A DNA stretch of 61,190 nucleotides, taken from Rhodopirellula baltica. GTDB taxonomy: Bacteria > Planctomycetota > Planctomycetia > Pirellulales > Pirellulaceae. The notes beneath the pieces were generated by a model. It worked only from the letters and a program-made list of their open reading frames with translations. It did no database searches and was not told the DNA's origin. The DNA is taken from the NCBI GenBank assembly GCA_002901265.1, contig PPHI01000051.1, positions 1 to 61,190 of the forward strand, written 5' to 3'. The position numbers and the translations under genes are program-made. This document shows, in pieces, positions 26,353 through 36,309 of the stretch. Positions within the stretch are counted from its first letter, which is position 1. Every line of letters begins with the position of its first letter.

Positions 26353-27885
26353 TTACTCGGCTGTCGCAACGGGTTCGCCTGCGGCTAGCTTCAGACAAGC
26401 GGCGATCGCTTGTCGGCTGTAATCGATTGACTCACCGAGGATCCGGGCAGACTCTTGGCTGGCGTGGAATCCTTTGCTGTTTTCGCTTGCGATGTAGTCC
26501 AGTCGCCACATCGCTTTGCGTTGCAGCTTGCGAATCGGGGCAAGTTGTTCTTCGGTCGCGCCGGCTTCTTGTGCCGCGATGATGGCGTCCAACATTTCGG
26601 TCATTGCGGATGCGGCGCGATCGATCAGGCCTTTGGTGCGATCTTGGATCAAATCGACACGAGCCTTGATTTCCTCTTCGGGAATGTTGTGGCACGTTTG
26701 GCAAGCCTTGTTGATGTTCATCATCGGGCTACGAACCCAGTGGCTGCTGACTTTCGTCGCGCCGACTTTTTCATAAGGCATGTGGCAATCGCTGCAGCTG
26801 ACACCGCTTCGGGCGTGAATACCTTGGCTCCAAAGTTCAAACTCGGGGTGTTGTGCCTTGTAGACCTTGGTACCGGTTTCTTTATGAACGTAGTCATAGA
26901 ACTCGCCACCATCGGGAAAGTTCGTCGAGTCCCATTCGGCTTCGAGGTCTTCCATCTTCAAGCCGTTGCTCCACGGAAACGTGAGCGTCATCTTGTTCGC
27001 ACAGTAGTACTCAACATGGCATTGGCCACAAACGAACGTTCGCATTTCTTGGCGCGAGGCCATCGTGTTCGGGTCGTAGTTGCCTTTGCTTCCCTTGTCG
27101 CGCCATTGCTTGATGCTGGGCAGATGGGGAACCGGGTCATCGCTTTTGGCTAGCTTGTCGATTCCCAAGATAAACCCGGGACGAGTCACACGGATTTGCA
27201 TGGTGTCGGGGTCATGGCAATCGATACAGGACACCGGGTGAGCGCCGCCCAAGTGTGGGTCACCACTGATCGGGTCCATGCCGTCCGCCGTTTTTTCAAC
27301 TTCGGCATGAACCTCTTCGTATTTCTTTTGGCTGACTTCTTGGAACCCGGCGATGACGGCCTCTTGCTGGAAACCGCTTGCCAAGCTCGCAACCGATGCG
27401 TCTTTGCCAAGTTTTTCAAGACCGATGCGCCGGTAGGTCGGAATGATGGAAGCGTGGCAATGAAGGCAGGCACCTGATTGTTGGACGTCGGTGACCCGCT
27501 TAGTGACTTCTTGGTCGGCCAGCATGTGTGCGTGGCCGCGTGCTTCGCGATAGTCTTTGCTGAACGCGTATCCGGCGAACAGACGCACGAGCCACGGATT
27601 TACTTCCAGCTTACTTGGCGGTAGTGCATGGTTGCCGCCAAAATCGGTGTAGGGATCGTCCACCGTTTTTAAGTAATCTTCGTATTGCTGTGGGAAGTTC
27701 AGCCCCCAGGGTTCTGGGTCAGAGCTGACTTCGCTGACCTCGACGACTTTTGTGAACGGCGCGCGGGCTTCTTGCTTGCGTTCGAAGATGTTGACCAGCA
27801 AGGCAATCACGCCAAAGGTTGCCGCGCCGGTGAGCACCGTCAGTAAGACGAGCCAACTGAAACCGCTTTTTTGATCTGAAGCCAT
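26353..27885 (-). CDS. nrfA: Pentaheme nitrite reductase NrfA, CxxCH-type first heme
   Basis: The 510-residue protein has an N-terminal membrane anchor or uncleaved signal (LVLLTVLTGAATFGVIALLV) and five heme motifs: CLHCH 140-144, CIDCH 220-224, CGQCH 286-290, CSDCH 364-368 and CQTCH 395-399. The family's active-site set is visible: R116 in ARGHAH, the tyrosine in CGQCHVEYYC, and the histidine in KAQHPEFE. It reduces nitrite to ammonium in the periplasm using electrons from NrfH. The first heme, which carries the catalytic iron and is bound by CxxCK in most NrfA, is here CxxCH, as in a minority of NrfA proteins. It follows nrfH on the same strand after about 60 bp. Confidence 0.93.
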   Translation of the reverse strand: MASDQKSGFSWLVLLTVLTGAATFGVIALLVNIFERKQEARAPFTKVVEVSEVSSDPEPWGLNFPQQYEDYLKTVDDPYTDFGGNHALPPSKLEVNPWLVRLFAGYAFSKDYREARGHAHMLADQEVTKRVTDVQQSGACLHCHASIIPTYRRIGLEKLGKDASVASLASGFQQEAVIAGFQEVSQKKYEEVHAEVEKTADGMDPISGDPHLGGAHPVSCIDCHDPDTMQIRVTRPGFILGIDKLAKSDDPVPHLPSIKQWRDKGSKGNYDPNTMASRQEMRTFVCGQCHVEYYCANKMTLTFPWSNGLKMEDLEAEWDSTNFPDGGEFYDYVHKETGTKVYKAQHPEFELWSQGIHARSGVSCSDCHMPYEKVGATKVSSHWVRSPMMNINKACQTCHNIPEEEIKARVDLIQDRTKGLIDRAASAMTEMLDAIIAAQEAGATEEQLAPIRKLQRKAMWRLDYIASENSKGFHASQESARILGESIDYSRQAIAACLKLAAGEPVATAE

Positions 27886-27945
27886 GTGACTGGATGCCCT
27901 GTGGTTGCCGGTGAAAATGTTACCGAAAGTTGTCGAAGTTGCTTG

Positions 27946-28473
27946 TTAACGTCCAGCATGCCCGACGTCGGCATGGCAATGGATACACGATTGCATGTCA
28001 CCACCGTTGGTCGCCGGCAGTAGCGGATGGACAAAGTCTTTGTGGCAATCGATGCAAGTGCTTTGTGTGACGTTGCGGTTCCGCTCCTTGATTTGGATTG
28101 GATCCTTAAAACCGCCCATCGTGAACGCGAGAGAGTGGAAGAAGCCGTTGTCGGCTTTGGTGACCCATTTCATGATCGGATCATGCGGCAGATGGCAATC
28201 GTTACAGACAGCAACGTGGTGGTGGCTGCTCTGTTGCCATGAATCCATGTGACCTTGCATCACATGGCAGTTAACGCACGATTGCGGGTTATTGCTCAGG
28301 TAGCTTGCGCCTTTTCCATAACCGAACGTGAAGGTTCCAACACCGAACAACAAGCCCAGGAAGATTGCGAACACGAACGCGCCTTTGCCAAATCGGCGTC
28401 CTCGCGTCGGTGAGACTAAGGTGCTATCGGAACGCTCCGAAGCTTGTTCGTCTGGTCGTGAATCTTCCTTCAT
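27946..28473 (-). CDS. nrfH: Tetraheme quinol dehydrogenase NrfH
   Basis: The 175-residue protein has a cytoplasmic charged head, one membrane helix (GAFVFAIFLGLLFGVGTFTF) and four heme motifs, CVNCH, CNDCH, CIDCH and CIHCH, with the methionine in CVNCHVM that ligates heme 1 in NrfH. It takes electrons from the quinol pool and passes them to NrfA; the two form a membrane complex. The N-terminal charged stretch of about 30 residues is longer than in classical NrfH. ATG at 28473 is preferred over the GTG one codon earlier. It is the first gene of the nrfHA operon. Confidence 0.93.
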   Translation of the reverse strand: MKEDSRPDEQASERSDSTLVSPTRGRRFGKGAFVFAIFLGLLFGVGTFTFGYGKGASYLSNNPQSCVNCHVMQGHMDSWQQSSHHHVAVCNDCHLPHDPIMKWVTKADNGFFHSLAFTMGGFKDPIQIKERNRNVTQSTCIDCHKDFVHPLLPATNGGDMQSCIHCHADVGHAGR

Positions 28474-28980
28474 CACAGGCTGCGTTTAAATGTAGTATCG
28501 ATCAATACTCTCGTGACTTGAGCTGCATCGGCATACCGATAAATAACGTTTAAGGCACTTTCTAGACAATGCGTGAACAACTGCGTCGGTAGGTATTTTG
28601 TAAGGAAACAGCCCAGCCTAGCGTGACGGTTCGACACATATCACTGTGCATGTTTTTCCAAGTCTCAAACGAATCCCTCAACCATCAATCTGTGACTTCG
28701 TTTCCTGACATTGCTGTGCGATGACGCGCGCGACGTGAGAGAAAGGCGTCTCAGCCCACGTCGACTTGCGCCAATATTTCGACGCCACAGATTCAACGAA
28801 CAAACTGCGCAATCAGGCGGCCTGGAACACATTAAGAACGGTGCCGCGCAGAACGCTTCGGGGGGGGTAGAAATGAGCAATAAAACGATGCTCTATTGCC
28901 CGCCCAAAAATTCGCATTCGCGCAGTTATTTTCCGCCTATATCTAATTTTAACATTGACAGTTTTTTGGATTCCGGACGC
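28474..28980. other. Divergent intergenic region without a gene
   Basis: About 500 bp between nrfH (minus) and the hydrolase (plus). I see no coding sequence; the stretch 28870-28980 is A/T-rich, which suits promoters. I looked for FNR-type inverted repeats in front of nrfH and found no convincing one. Confidence 0.4.
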
Positions 28981-29008
28981 TTGACACCATTAGCTCTCTA
29001 GATAGCCT
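28981..29008 (+). promoter_or_regulatory. Possible sigma-70 promoter for the SGNH gene
   Basis: TTGACA at 28981-28986 is a perfect -35 box; TAGCCT at 29003-29008, after 16 bases, is a weak -10. Position fits transcription of the leader ORF and hydrolase. Confidence 0.35.
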
Positions 29009-29034
29009 GTCGCACCTGCCCTACAGGAGGGCTT

Positions 29035-29070
29035 ATGATATTTTCCTCTCTGTCGTTTGAAGTGACTTAA
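29035..29070 (+). CDS. Possible 11-codon leader peptide
   Basis: AGGAGG at 29025-29030, the best ribosome site I see in this window, is followed four bases later by ATG and the frame MIFSSLSFEVT, ending with TAA at 29068-29070, six bases before the GTG of the hydrolase gene. It could help load ribosomes onto the hydrolase gene by translational coupling. It may also be chance. Confidence 0.35.
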   Translation: MIFSSLSFEVT

Positions 29071-29076
29071 ATCCTC

Positions 29077-29904
29077 GTGCGTTTTCCATTAAAGTGCATG
29101 CGATGCATGCCCTACGCGTCTTTGATTGCGATTTTGTTCTGTACCTTTGGTGTGAGCATTTGTCACGCCGCACCTGTCAAGATCATGTCACTAGGTGATT
29201 CGATCACAGCCGGCTACAACGGTTCACCAGAGACTGAATTGCGAGGTTCCTATCGCCAGGAGCTTGGCACCTTGCTCAGTCAGATTGGAATCGACTTTGA
29301 TTTTGTCGGGGAATTTCAACGAGGCGCTGGCGACAACGATCACCAAGGCATCGGCGGATACTCGATCGAGCGAATGACAGCGGAGTACGGGCCAGCGGTA
29401 AACCTTTATCAAGCTGACTACACGTTGGTGCTTGCCGGAACCAACAATCACTTTGCAGAACCGAATCGCGAATACTACGAAGAAACCTATCGCGATCTAC
29501 TGCAGATGGTCCGTGACAACGCTCCGGACACGTCGATCATCATCGCGACGGTGCCTCGATTTGGCTACGACCGAGCACCGGAAACGTCCTATTGGACAGA
29601 GTCGTGGGTGAACGAACGAAATGACGTTCGATTCCCGATGATGAATCAAGCGATTTATGACGTCGCAGCTGAAATGGGCAACATTACCGTCGTCGATTAC
29701 TACTCAGAGCTCGATCCGACAACGGATTTGATTTCCGATGGCGTGCATCCAAACCTGTATGGGCATCAGAAACTGGCGAATCTGTTTTTTGGTGAACTAA
29801 GCAGTCAAATTTCGGCAATTCCAGAACCCAGTATCGTTTTCCCCATGCTCGCTTTCGGTGTGATGTCAACGATTCGTCGGCGCAAGCGTTCGGCACAAGC
29901 CTAA
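29077..29904 (+). CDS. SGNH/GDSL hydrolase with PEP-CTERM anchor
   Basis: The 275-residue protein has a signal peptide ([16 protein letters not shown]), then the SGNH blocks: GDSIT with S42, the glycine in GIGGYS, the asparagine in LAGTNNH, and SDGVHPN with the Asp-His pair. This makes it an esterase or lipase-like enzyme, possibly removing acetyl groups from glycans. The C-terminus, [18 protein letters not shown] followed by RRRKR, is a PEP-CTERM sorting signal: motif, hydrophobic helix and basic tail. Such proteins are processed by an exosortase and delivered to the surface; no exosortase is present here. Starts at GTG 29077 or ATG 29098 both give a working signal peptide. Its stop overlaps that of the convergent symporter gene. 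Confidence 0.85.
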   Translation: MRFPLKCMRCMPYASLIAILFCTFGVSICHAAPVKIMSLGDSITAGYNGSPETELRGSYRQELGTLLSQIGIDFDFVGEFQRGAGDNDHQGIGGYSIERMTAEYGPAVNLYQADYTLVLAGTNNHFAEPNREYYEETYRDLLQMVRDNAPDTSIIIATVPRFGYDRAPETSYWTESWVNERNDVRFPMMNQAIYDVAAEMGNITVVDYYSELDPTTDLISDGVHPNLYGHQKLANLFFGELSSQISAIPEPSIVFPMLAFGVMSTIRRRKRSAQA

Positions 29905-32522
29905 CCCACTCGTCTCATGTCGTAGACCGTTAGCCCGGCGAGGCTTTGCTTGGGCGTCGCGGCAAACAGGCTGGCAATGTATCCGACGACAAAGCAGGTC
30001 GTGATTCCGCAAGCCGTGTAGAGATAACCGTTGACGTTGGTGCCAAGCCAAAGCCAGACCATCATCGCGGCACCAACGAGTGCGCCAGTCATTGCACCGG
30101 TTGCGTTTGCTCGACGCGTGAACGCGCCCAGCATGAACAGTCCGCCGAGCACGCCCATAAACAACCCAATGACTTTGATAAAGGCATCGAACAGGGATTT
30201 GATTTCGGGATCGACGAAGGCCAGTCCTAGCAGGGTTCCGATCACGCCGACCAGCAACGTGCAGCCTTGCGCCACACGCAAGTAAGCTTGGTCTGTGCGG
30301 CACATTCGACAGGGACGCAAGAAGTCCGTCACGATTGTCGTTGCCACCGAATTCATACTGGTTGAAACCGTAGATTGCGCGGCAGCAAAGACGCCCGCAA
30401 CGATCAATCCGGCAATCCCGATCGGCATCTCACGTGCGATGAACAGCGGAAAAATCTGGTCGGTGGTGATCGTCGGATCAAGCTTTTCCGGATGTGCCCG
30501 ATAGAACACATACAGACCTGTTCCGATCGAAAAAAACAGGATCGTCGCGGGAACCGTCAGCACCGCATTCGTCCAGATCGATCGGGCTGCCAATCGCTGG
30601 TCTGCGGTTGTCATGTATCGTTGCACGACCGCTTGATCGGCGGTGTAGGACGACACATTCTGTGCAATCGCGCCGATCACGATCACCCATAGCGCGATTG
30701 AAGTGCCAGTAACGTCGCCGTGCAGGTTGACCATCGAGAATTTGTCGGCTTGGTTTCCAATCATGACCACGCCACTGAAGTCGGTGCCGCTACCAATGAT
30801 TAAAAGCGTCACGGCCAGGACTGCCCCGCCGAGCAGCACAACAGTTTGCAGCGTGTCAGTCCAAATGACCGCTTCGACTCCTCCCATCGTGCAGTACAAC
30901 AAGCTGAGTCCACCCATCAGCATCACCGACTGGGCCGGTGTCAGCGGCGTCGCGACTGCCAAGGCCAATCCGGTCAACGACATCACCACCGCCATTCGAA
31001 AGACATGAAACAGGGTAAAGCTCGCGCTGCCAAACCATCGCACTGGGCGGCTGAACCGACGTTCCAAATATTCATAGGCACTGGTCGCATCGATTCGCCG
31101 ATAAAATGGCATCGCGACAAACACGGCCAACAGCGCGACGACGGGAATCATCAAATTGCCGACCGCGTAAACCCAGTCTTGCGCAAACGCTTTGGATGGG
31201 ATTCCGGTGAACGTCAACGAACTGAGCATCGTTGCGAAGATGCTGCAACCAGCCGCCCACCACGGGATACTTTGACCGCCACGAAAGTAGTCGTTCGTGC
31301 TGTGATTCTTTCTTGCGAAGTACAGTCCGACACCAACCATTGCCAACAAATAGGTGACCAACACGGCGTTGTTCATCCAGCCAAATCGTTCTTTAGAGCG
31401 AACGGTTTTGACAGACCAAACCTTGGCACTGCGGACACGAGGCCGAACTTCGCCGCTGGGGATGATGATTTGATCATTCCATCGGACTGCGATCGTGGTG
31501 ACATGGCTTGCGGGCATTTCGCCGGCGCTCGTCCAAGTGTCAGTGATCGTGTGGTAAGCCAATGCTTGGCGTGGGAATCCGGGATGCTGGTCCTTCAGTT
31601 CGTCCGATTTAAAAAACAGGGAACCGTCATCGCCGCCAAGGATCCCAATGTGACTTTGTCCGATCCCGATGCCTATTCCAGCCACGATTGGTCGCGGCGC
31701 ATCACTGCGTTGACGCCAGTGTCCGGACGTCGGTTGAAACTCCCAAACGTCGGACAAGAACGTGACATCCGTTGATGCAGGCCCGCTTTGGCGACGTCCG
31801 CCGATCACATACAGACAATCTTGAAATCCGTTGTGTTGGGCGATCGTCAGATGGAATGCTCGTGTTGGAACGGGGCAATCTGGCATCCGCTTCCACGCAA
31901 AGTTCTCTGGCTGGTCTTTCAGAGATAGGTCCAACACGTACAACTGGTTCCCTGCGGAGCTTAACGCCGCGTCCGCTTGTCCGCCGAACAGATACACGGT
32001 GTTGCCGATCATCGCTGCCGAACCATAGGCACATGGCTGTGGCAAATCGGGGTAGTCCACGCGATTGATTTGTCGTTTAACGGGATCCCATTGCAACAGA
32101 AACGTGGACGCAATCGCTTGTTCGCCATCGTTGCCGCCGATGCACAGCACGCCGTCATCACAGGATACGGCAGCACCATAGGCGGCGTTGCGTGGTAGCT
32201 TTCCCTCCGTGTGCCATTTCAGTGTGCCTTCGTGACGGTGCAACACATACACAGAGTCGTGCCAGACTTTGTCGCTGTCCCAAACAGGCTTGGGAAAGTT
32301 TGCCCCGCCGGCGACGATCAAAGCATCGTTGTGGACTCCGGCGAAGGGACCAGCCACGCCAAGGGGATCTGGCAACGGCGGCAACTCGCTCCAGGAAAAC
32401 AAACTCCGGTCTGCTGACGGCTGAGCGTTGGCATGTTGAAGTCGCGTCAACGATGCGGCAACAACGACCAGTCCCAACCACACGAAAGTCTTTCCGCCGA
32501 ATGGCGTCAGTGCCCCAGTCAT
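29901..32522 (-). CDS. Sialate mutarotase (Kelch) fused to SSS sodium symporter
   Basis: The 873-residue protein has a signal peptide, then a six-bladed Kelch propeller of about 340 residues ([55 protein letters not shown]), as in the cyclically permuted N-acetylneuraminate mutarotases. From about residue 385 on it is a sodium:solute symporter of about 13 helices ([43 protein letters not shown]). The mutarotase equilibrates sialic acid anomers and the symporter imports them with Na+, so one chain feeds substrate to NanA. ATG at 32522 overlaps the nanA stop (ATGA); the frame extends 66 codons into nanA, which I discount. Substrate is inferred from nanA. Confidence 0.87.
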   Translation of the reverse strand: MTGALTPFGGKTFVWLGLVVVAASLTRLQHANAQPSADRSLFSWSELPPLPDPLGVAGPFAGVHNDALIVAGGANFPKPVWDSDKVWHDSVYVLHRHEGTLKWHTEGKLPRNAAYGAAVSCDDGVLCIGGNDGEQAIASTFLLQWDPVKRQINRVDYPDLPQPCAYGSAAMIGNTVYLFGGQADAALSSAGNQLYVLDLSLKDQPENFAWKRMPDCPVPTRAFHLTIAQHNGFQDCLYVIGGRRQSGPASTDVTFLSDVWEFQPTSGHWRQRSDAPRPIVAGIGIGIGQSHIGILGGDDGSLFFKSDELKDQHPGFPRQALAYHTITDTWTSAGEMPASHVTTIAVRWNDQIIIPSGEVRPRVRSAKVWSVKTVRSKERFGWMNNAVLVTYLLAMVGVGLYFARKNHSTNDYFRGGQSIPWWAAGCSIFATMLSSLTFTGIPSKAFAQDWVYAVGNLMIPVVALLAVFVAMPFYRRIDATSAYEYLERRFSRPVRWFGSASFTLFHVFRMAVVMSLTGLALAVATPLTPAQSVMLMGGLSLLYCTMGGVEAVIWTDTLQTVVLLGGAVLAVTLLIIGSGTDFSGVVMIGNQADKFSMVNLHGDVTGTSIALWVIVIGAIAQNVSSYTADQAVVQRYMTTADQRLAARSIWTNAVLTVPATILFFSIGTGLYVFYRAHPEKLDPTITTDQIFPLFIAREMPIGIAGLIVAGVFAAAQSTVSTSMNSVATTIVTDFLRPCRMCRTDQAYLRVAQGCTLLVGVIGTLLGLAFVDPEIKSLFDAFIKVIGLFMGVLGGLFMLGAFTRRANATGAMTGALVGAAMMVWLWLGTNVNGYLYTACGITTCFVVGYIASLFAATPKQSLAGLTVYDMRRVG

Positions 32523-33451
32523 GGCATCGTCGAAGAGTTGGACCAATCGAAGAATCCGATCGCATCCAAGTCGGCGAACAAGGACGTTTCCTGTTGTGCC
32601 GAGAGATTGCGAAGCGGCAGTCGGCAAGCACCGATCGGAAATCCTTGGCGACCGAGTACCGCTTTGAGAGCGGCATGAAAGGGGTAGCGACACATGACGC
32701 GGACCATCCCAACCGCACAAGATTGCAATTTCCTTGCGACCACCAAGTCGCCTTGCTCGGTCGCCTCAATGATCTGTCGATAGAGCGGAGCGGCGATGTT
32801 GTAGGTGCTGCCGATCGCGGCTTGAGTTCCGGTCGCGAGTGCACCGAGCAGCATTTCATCGCATCCCCATACGACATCAAAGCGTCTGTCATCCAGTTCG
32901 AGACAGGCTTGGAATTCGAAAAGTTTGGTGTCGGTGTACTTGAGACCGACCAGGGTCGGAATCGAGGATCCCGCAACACCCAGGAATTCCGGCATGTCAA
33001 TCGCCGACCCGGTCAGCGATGGGATGTGGTAATAGTAAAACGGCAAGTCGGCGGCTGAAGCGATATCCGCCATGCAAGCTGCCAACGTGGACGCATCGGT
33101 GACCTTAAAGTACGAGGGGCAAGTCGCCGAGATCGCGTCGGCACCGATCTGTGCAGCGTGCTGAGCAAGGCGGCGTGCTTCGGCGGTACTGTTGTGTCCG
33201 ACTTGGATCAACACGGGTACCCGTGATTTCGCTGCCGCGACATAGGCTTCGGCAACCCGCATCCGTTCATCCGTCGAAAGCGAGATTCCTTCGCCGGTAC
33301 TTCCGCAAACGTAAAGCCCCTGCGTCCCACAGCCGATTAAATGATCGACCAGGCTGGGAATCGGTTCTGTGTTGATCTGCCCCGTCGAATCGAACGGGGT
33401 GCACGCAGCGGCGATAAGGCCACTCAATCGTTGGTTGAGCACGGCAGGCAT
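32519..33451 (-). CDS. nanA: N-acetylneuraminate lyase
   Basis: The 310-residue TIM-barrel protein belongs to the DHDPS/NAL family: GSTGEG at 50-55, Y141 in [10 protein letters not shown] and the Schiff-base lysine K171 in [13 protein letters not shown]. The YYHIPxLTG and LKYTD wording is that of sialate lyases rather than dihydrodipicolinate synthase. It splits N-acetylneuraminate into ManNAc and pyruvate in the cytoplasm. Translation is coupled to the downstream mutarotase-symporter gene. No nanE, nanK or regulator is seen in the window, so the pathway must be completed elsewhere. Confidence 0.88.
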   Translation of the reverse strand: MPAVLNQRLSGLIAAACTPFDSTGQINTEPIPSLVDHLIGCGTQGLYVCGSTGEGISLSTDERMRVAEAYVAAAKSRVPVLIQVGHNSTAEARRLAQHAAQIGADAISATCPSYFKVTDASTLAACMADIASAADLPFYYYHIPSLTGSAIDMPEFLGVAGSSIPTLVGLKYTDTKLFEFQACLELDDRRFDVVWGCDEMLLGALATGTQAAIGSTYNIAAPLYRQIIEATEQGDLVVARKLQSCAVGMVRVMCRYPFHAALKAVLGRQGFPIGACRLPLRNLSAQQETSLFADLDAIGFFDWSNSSTMP

Positions 33452-33522
33452 CCTAGGTGGGAGAACCCGTCATTGTAGCGATCCCAACACGGCCAAGGTG
33501 AATGTCGTAGCACATGAGGTTT

Positions 33523-33544
33523 CGTGAAACTTTGCGGTTTCACG
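33523..33544. promoter_or_regulatory. Inverted repeat upstream of nanA
   Basis: CGTGAAAC (33523-33530), six-base loop TTTGCG, GTTTCACG (33537-33544): a perfect eight-base inverted repeat about 72 bases upstream of the nanA start and between it and the divergent glycosyltransferase gene. It could be an operator or a hairpin. The rest of the 178-bp gap shows nothing clear. Confidence 0.4.
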
Positions 33545-33629
33545 CGAAGCCAATTTCGCACTAGCGAGAAACAGCGATCCCTAGTTAGGGTGCGACTTTA
33601 GAGAGGCCTTCACGATTCCGTTTGCCGAA

Positions 33630-34772
33630 ATGCAGCATTTCCGTCCCTATCGAATCACGATCGAACATCGCGTCAAACAATGGCGATGGCTCGCTCGATT
33701 GAAACGTACTCGGCAAATTCGCGATCATTGGTTGTGGATCCACGAAACCGATCAAGCGACGCCGGTACGCAGTGCGGAAAAGCGATGCCTGTTAGACCTG
33801 CGAAAGGTCACGTGTGATGGCGAACAAGGTCGACGGTTTCATGCGTTGGTGTCGCTCTTGTCACGCGGCGGATATCAGGTCTTCCTGGTTCCGCGATTGG
33901 AGTTTTTGCAGACGGGCAATCGGCTGTTCAAAGCCAGCGCCTTGCAAATTGCGGAACCGTTGACCGACGCTGCGAGCGACCAGCACTTCGATTTGTGTTT
34001 AACCGATCATCGTGGTGAACACCCGCAAGCAACCCAAACGATTCAACTGGTTTCGAACGCGCGTGAACCGGTTTGGCCGACTGATCTGGAAGTCCCCTAC
34101 AGCTTTTACCCGCTCATTTGGGACAACCACGAAGACGCCCGATTCGAAGCGTACAGGAATCAGACGCGGCAATGGCGACTATTTTTCGGAGGCCACTGTT
34201 CACAAAAGGCTTATCACACAATCCGCTTTTACCATCGGCTGCAGCCCGTCGATCGACACACCGTTATCAATGACTTGCTGGCCAGCTATTCGGGTGACAC
34301 GATTCAGATCGAATCGGACCAGCAGCTCGACACGATGATGTCACACCGACATGACGGCTTTGTGATGATCGACAACGATCGCTATCGAACTGACGCTTCG
34401 CAGTGGTTGCGTCTGCTGTCGAACGCCAGCTTCTTTGTGGCAGCACCTGGGTGTGATTATCCGTTTTCGCACAACGCGATCGAATCGATTGCCATCGGGA
34501 CCATTCCGTTGCTGGAATACGATTCACTGTTCACGCCACACTTGATCGACGGCGTCAATTGCGTTGCCTATCGAGGTCGTACGGGCTTGCGAGACGCGGT
34601 TCGGCGGATCAACGCGATGTCCGAATCAAAGATCGCAACGATGCGTCAGGCGGTCATCGATTACTACGAAGACCATCTCAGCCCTCACGCGTTTTGTGGG
34701 CGGCTCGAAACCCAGTCGCCAAAACGCATCCATCTCTATCCCTACCTCGCACCGGTCACCAAGGCAGCGTAG
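33630..34772 (+). CDS. GT-B-like glycosyltransferase, exostosin-like C-terminal half
   Basis: The 380-residue protein has no signal peptide. Its N-terminal half begins LLDLRKVTCDGEQGRRFHALVSLL, like a GT-B Rossmann half. The C-terminal half, FFVAAPGCDYPFSHNAIESIAIGTIPLL, followed by INCVAY-like strand and a helix ending MRQAVIDYYEDHLSP, is the donor-binding half of exostosin- or GT4-like transferases. It probably adds a sugar to a surface polysaccharide. It stands alone between divergent nanA and the convergent symporter gene, whose stop is only six bases away. Donor and acceptor are unknown. Confidence 0.6.
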   Translation: MQHFRPYRITIEHRVKQWRWLARLKRTRQIRDHWLWIHETDQATPVRSAEKRCLLDLRKVTCDGEQGRRFHALVSLLSRGGYQVFLVPRLEFLQTGNRLFKASALQIAEPLTDAASDQHFDLCLTDHRGEHPQATQTIQLVSNAREPVWPTDLEVPYSFYPLIWDNHEDARFEAYRNQTRQWRLFFGGHCSQKAYHTIRFYHRLQPVDRHTVINDLLASYSGDTIQIESDQQLDTMMSHRHDGFVMIDNDRYRTDASQWLRLLSNASFFVAAPGCDYPFSHNAIESIAIGTIPLLEYDSLFTPHLIDGVNCVAYRGRTGLRDAVRRINAMSESKIATMRQAVIDYYEDHLSPHAFCGRLETQSPKRIHLYPYLAPVTKAA

Positions 34773-34778
34773 CGTCCA

Positions 34779-36158
34779 TCAGTCTTGCGATACCGGCTCG
34801 TCATGTTGCGCCGGATCGTCGCCGTGTAAGCGAACGTGCGAGTCAGGTTCATCGACACTCGGTTCGCCGAGTTGGCCTTCGAGTGATGCGATTGCGACGG
34901 CAACAGATGCGTCACCGGTGACGTTGGTCACAGTGCGAAGCATGTCCAAGATTCGGTCGACGCCAAGGATCAGCGCGATCCCGGAACTTGGCACGCCGAT
35001 CGATTGCAGAATGATGACCAGCATGATGATCCCGGCCCCTGGAACGGCGGCGGTACCGATCGACGCCAGCACGGCGGTCAAGACGATCGTAATCTGGCCA
35101 GACAGCCCCACATCCATTCCCATCGACTGGGCAATGAAGACGGCAGCGACGGCCTGATAAAGCGCCGTACCATCCATGTTGATCGTCGCCCCAAGTGGCA
35201 CGACGAACGACGAAACCTCTTCGGACACGCCCAGCTTTTCTTCGCAGCGTTCCATCGTTAACGGCAAAGTCGCGCCGCTGGAGCTGGTCGAGAACGCGAC
35301 CAACTGCACCGGGGCGATGCCTTTTAGGAACGTCTTGATCGGCATCTTGGTCGTCAGCTTTAGCAGACCGAAATACGTCACACAGACATGCAGCACCAAA
35401 CCAAGCACCACGGCGATACAGTAAAAACCGAGTGCGGCAAGGAGCTGCAAAATTTGGGAAAAATCGTCGCCGGCCAAGTCCGTGATCGTCCTGGCGATCA
35501 ACGAGAACACACCCAATGGTGCAAACAACATAATCAGATCCACCAGTCGGATGACCACGTGGTTCAAGCTTTCCAAGACATCGATCATCGGCTTGGCTTG
35601 GGACTTTTCCAACTGGATCAATCCGATTCCGACCATCAACGACACGAACACGATCTGCAACATGTTGCGGTTGCTGGATGCGGATTCGAAAAAGTTCGAC
35701 GGGACGATGTCGATCAAGATTTGCAGCGGCCCGCGGTTTTGCACGTCGGCGGCGACCGCCTCCTTTGCCGAAACGTCACCGGCGAACTGTTCTTGCAGTT
35801 GCATCCGGGCCGCTTCGGGCACTTTCAAGCCGGGCTGCAGCACGTTAACGATCACCAAGCCGAAGACGACGGCGATCGCGGTCGTGGTGATGTAGATCGC
35901 GAGTGTTTTGCCACCGATCCGAGACAGCTTCTTGAGATCGCTTAGAGACGCGACACCAAGCACCAACGAGGCAACGACGAGAGGGACCGCGATCAACTGC
36001 AGCGAGTTGATAAAGATGACGCCGAATGGCGCGATCCAGTCATTGGTGAACTTCGTCCATCCGGCTGCCGCGGCGATCAAGCCGTAGAGCAGCCCCAGAA
36101 ACATGCCGATCAGAATTTGCCAGTGAGACTTCTTATACCAAGCTTCTTTCTCGGCCAT
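34779..36158 (-). CDS. Dicarboxylate/amino acid:cation symporter (DAACS family)
   Basis: The 459-residue membrane protein has the GltP/GltPh marks: SLQLIAVPLVVASLVLG, the serine-rich hairpin AFSTSSSGATLP, and NMDGTALYQAVAAVFIAQ, which binds sodium and substrate. It imports glutamate, aspartate or C4-dicarboxylates with Na+ or H+ across the inner membrane. The C-terminal 35 residues (after VAVAIASLEGQ) are acidic and hydrophilic. It lies 151 bp downstream of the GH2-sulfatase gene on the same strand and may or may not share its transcript. The NMDGTA family also includes serine transporters, so the substrate is open. Confidence 0.92.
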   Translation of the reverse strand: MAEKEAWYKKSHWQILIGMFLGLLYGLIAAAAGWTKFTNDWIAPFGVIFINSLQLIAVPLVVASLVLGVASLSDLKKLSRIGGKTLAIYITTTAIAVVFGLVIVNVLQPGLKVPEAARMQLQEQFAGDVSAKEAVAADVQNRGPLQILIDIVPSNFFESASSNRNMLQIVFVSLMVGIGLIQLEKSQAKPMIDVLESLNHVVIRLVDLIMLFAPLGVFSLIARTITDLAGDDFSQILQLLAALGFYCIAVVLGLVLHVCVTYFGLLKLTTKMPIKTFLKGIAPVQLVAFSTSSSGATLPLTMERCEEKLGVSEEVSSFVVPLGATINMDGTALYQAVAAVFIAQSMGMDVGLSGQITIVLTAVLASIGTAAVPGAGIIMLVIILQSIGVPSSGIALILGVDRILDMLRTVTNVTGDASVAVAIASLEGQLGEPSVDEPDSHVRLHGDDPAQHDEPVSQD

Positions 36159-36309
36159 CGATAGGGCAGCTCCATCAAGTTCTGGTGGTGGGACGCTGCC
36201 AATTGTACGCCAAGATCACGGACCCGTCTTCGGGCCCGTGTGATGGCATCCCTTCGCAACTGAAGAAGGTGTGATGTTGCCCCGATAGGTACCAACACCA
36301 CAGACAAAA

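Noticed and set aside
28474..28600. FNR or NarL box in front of nrfHA
   Set aside because: No TTGAT-N4-ATCAA-like palindrome could be found by eye.
32523..32720. N-terminal extension of the mutarotase-symporter
   Set aside because: These 66 codons overlap nanA; the signal peptide begins exactly at the ATGA overlap at 32522.
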